From positions 1 through 9,412 of the forward strand of contig QWPU01000098.1 in assembly GCA_003671065.1 (NCBI GenBank): a DNA stretch of 9,412 bases, read 5' to 3'. The stretch is from Planctomycetota bacterium. Its GTDB lineage: Bacteria; Planctomycetota; Phycisphaerae; Phycisphaerales; SM1A02. Every line of letters begins with the position of its first letter. Position 1 is the stretch's first letter. This document shows positions 8,018-9,412 of this stretch, piece after piece. A program made the translations under genes and the position numbers. A model generated the notes under the pieces. That model did no database searches and was not told where the DNA came from. It worked only from the letters and a program-made list of their open reading frames with translations.

Positions 8018-8193
8018 AAAATTAGGATTGCTTGCACTATGACGGTTCGCCGCGGTAACGAGAGTCCGCGACGCAAAGGTGATGTAAGCCAACAACCTAC
8101 TTCGGGATTCAAAAGTTTCCACAGGAAAGTTCGATTGTGCGAGTTGTTCCGAATCTGCGTTCGGTTACAGGGCGTGACTCGTCAGGCGATGGA
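8018..8193. other. Intergenic region between GH13 gene and dockerin-tailed protein gene
   Basis: No gene is supported here. On the minus strand two small hairpins can be drawn: CCGAA/TTCGG near 8147-8162, and TTTCC-TGT-GGAAA at 8116-8128 followed by CTTTTG. The second could be a weak terminator for the GH13 gene, but its stem is only 5 bp and AT-rich. I found no good -35/-10 pair for the downstream gene, so whether the two genes are cotranscribed is open. Confidence 0.4.
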
Positions 8194-8267
8194 CGAAGCC
8201 GAGGTCGGTCAAGCAAGCGGCGAAGCCGAGGTCGGTCAAGCAAGCGGCGAAGCCGAGGTCGGTCAAG
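8194..8267. repeat. 27-bp tandem repeat, 2.7 copies, across the GH13 stop codon
   Basis: The unit begins CGAAGCCGAGGTCGGTCAAG and is 27 bases long. Copy 1 is at 8194-8220, copy 2 at 8221-8247, and a partial copy of 20 bases at 8248-8267. All copies are identical over the shared length. The GH13 stop codon (TGA at 8263-8265, minus strand) lies in the partial copy. Since 27 is a multiple of three, the same TGA recurs in frame in the two full copies. Each unit contains the small dyad CCGA-GG-TCGG. There are no spacers, so it is not a CRISPR array. Confidence 0.93.
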
Positions 8268-9412
8268 AGGAATGCCAACCCCATTGACCGAGTAACGCTG
8301 CGAGATCTGCGGCGTTCACGGTGCCGTCGTCATTGACATCGGCCGCGGCGTCTGCGCTTCCCCATAGACCGAGGAGCGTTGCGAGGTCTGAGGCATCAAC
8401 GGTGCCATCACCGTTGACATCGCACGAGTTCGTTGTCGGTGGCGGATTGCCTTGCGAGAGGATCACGCAGGTGTAAGGGCCGATGTCGATCAGCGCGCTG
8501 GCCGAGAGTCCGTCGTAGGGCGATGCGTACGACGCGTTGGTGTCAAATGTCCCCCAGTTGGCGTACGAGGAGTCGTAGCCGCTCCAGTCACTGTTGAAGC
8601 GCACCTTCCACTGACCATCGCGCGGCATACCGATGCGATAGCCATTGCGACCAGTGTTTGAGAAGTTCATGATGACGATCGTGTCATCTTTCTCGCCACC
8701 GCTCGACCAACGATGGAACGCAATCATCTTCGCCGAATTGTTCGTGTGATAGACATTCGTGCTCTGACCTGAAAGCCCCGCCGTGAGCCCCGCGTTGTTC
8801 TTGCGCAGCGCGATGAGATCTTTGTAGAGCGCTTTAATGCCCGAGAAAGTCGTCGACTTCGCCCAATCGAGTGGATCGCTGTCGGCGAAGAAACCGTCTT
8901 CGAGAAACTCTTGCCCCATGAAAAGCATGGGAATTCCAGGCGAAGTCATCACTACTGCGGCACCGAGCGTCGAGCGTTTCTTCGAATACCAACTCGAAGC
9001 ATTGCCTGGCCAGATCGCTTCAGGCATGCGCGACTGACCGTTGGCAACTTCATCGTGACTCTCGGTGTAGATGATGCGCTCGAAGGCATCGCCGTTGTAA
9101 TTGGCAAGAATCGCGCCGCGAATTGCGTTCATGTCGCGGTCAGCATCGTTGGCGGTAATAAGGTTCGTGCGCACAGGCCAGTAGAACTGCGCGTCCCACT
9201 GCGCGTCGAAACCCGCGCCACCTGCGCCAGTGGTCTTGGTGAGCCACGCGTTGTTGTCGAGGTCTTCGCAGATCGAAATCTTCGAGCCTTGTGTCGCATC
9301 GACCGAGTCATTGATCCACTGCAACAGCGACCAACCCTCGGGAATATCAGGGCCAAACTGGTCCACCTTACGGATGTATTTAGTGCCATCCATGCGATGA
9401 CCATCGAGACGG
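8263..9412 (-). CDS. GH13 alpha-amylase/branching-enzyme-like protein with C-terminal dockerin-like pair; 5' end outside window
   Basis: The last 382 residues are present and the frame is open to the right edge. Counting from the ATG at 9393 (internal, not the real start), the visible GH13 regions are LDGHRMDGTKYI (region II; the Asp of RMD, residue 2, is the expected nucleophile), ISICEDLDN (region III; E43 the expected acid/base) and YTESHDEVAN (region IV; D114 the expected transition-state stabiliser). All three catalytic residues are therefore intact. MLFMGQEFLEDG and PLDW (156-176) recall glycogen branching enzymes. An all-beta C-terminal domain like PF02806 (about 222-315) includes MIAFHRW and IVIMNFSNTGRNGYRIG. 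After a short Pro/Thr linker (NPPPTTNS) come two dockerin-like loops: D325, N327, D329, D333, D336 and D352, N354, D356, N360, D363, each ending LLGxWG. It probably cleaves or transfers alpha-1,4-glucan outside the cytoplasm; hydrolase versus branching activity cannot be decided without the N-terminal half. Confidence 0.9.
   Translation of the reverse strand, partial: RLDGHRMDGTKYIRKVDQFGPDIPEGWSLLQWINDSVDATQGSKISICEDLDNNAWLTKTTGAGGAGFDAQWDAQFYWPVRTNLITANDADRDMNAIRGAILANYNGDAFERIIYTESHDEVANGQSRMPEAIWPGNASSWYSKKRSTLGAAVVMTSPGIPMLFMGQEFLEDGFFADSDPLDWAKSTTFSGIKALYKDLIALRKNNAGLTAGLSGQSTNVYHTNNSAKMIAFHRWSSGGEKDDTIVIMNFSNTGRNGYRIGMPRDGQWKVRFNSDWSGYDSSYANWGTFDTNASYASPYDGLSASALIDIGPYTCVILSQGNPPPTTNSCDVNGDGTVDASDLATLLGLWGSADAAADVNDDGTVNAADLAALLGQWGWHSS

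Noticed and set aside
6985..8112. A 375-residue version of the dockerin-tailed protein starting at 8112
   Set aside because: The extra 36 residues precede a clear signal peptide, and the Shine-Dalgarno belongs to the ATG at 8004.
8194..8267. CRISPR array
   Set aside because: Copies are directly adjacent without spacers, and no cas gene is in the window.
8039..8287. A plus-strand small protein with the repeat EVGQASGEA
   Set aside because: The peptide repeat only reflects translation of the 27-bp DNA repeat. There is no Shine-Dalgarno or recognisable domain, and it overlaps the GH13 3' end on the other strand.
6985..9412. Cellulosome cluster
   Set aside because: There are dockerin-like tails but no cohesin or scaffoldin, and no cellulase in view; similar tails are common on unrelated exported proteins in this phylum.

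Overview
The window reads as chromosomal DNA of a planctomycete, probably from the Phycisphaerae side of the phylum. Three signs point that way. There is a planctomycete-type cytochrome/PSD1 protein paired with a DUF1501 protein. There are secreted proteins ending in paired dockerin-like calcium loops of the D-x-D/N-x-D/N-G...D-L...LL-x-x-WG type. The DNA is rich in GCG/CGC. The phylum call is fairly firm, the class is a guess, and no species can be named. All five genes lie on the minus strand, so transcription runs from high to low coordinates, and all five products appear to be exported.

In transcription order: (1) 9412-8263 is the C-terminal part of a secreted GH13 alpha-glucan-active enzyme with two dockerin-like loops at its end. 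(2) Its stop codon lies inside a 27-bp tandem repeat (8194-8267), followed by about 190 bp of noncoding DNA. (3) 8004-6985 is a secreted protein of unknown function with the same kind of paired calcium-loop tail, ended by a clear intrinsic terminator. (4) 6759-3973 is a large secreted zinc metalloprotease of the DUF5117/DUF4953 metzincin type, with its own ribosome binding site and a very strong terminator. (5) After about 319 bp without a convincing gene, 3653-1476 encodes a di-haem-type PSCyt1-PSCyt2-PSD1 protein. (6) It overlaps by 4 bp (ATGA) the DUF1501 gene at 1479-1, which carries a twin-arginine signal and is cut by the left edge within a few codons of its expected end.

There are therefore at least three transcription blocks: the GH13 enzyme, perhaps continuing into the dockerin protein; the metalloprotease; and the PSD1-DUF1501 operon. 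The shared theme is the cell envelope: polymer breakdown (alpha-glucan, protein) together with the PSD1/DUF1501 pair, whose biochemical role is not established. I see no mobile element, tRNA, rRNA, CRISPR array or defence system. The points most worth a second look are the uncharacterised calcium-loop protein, the dockerin tails outside any cellulosome context, the tandem repeat lying across a stop codon, and the insert in the protease just before its zinc site.
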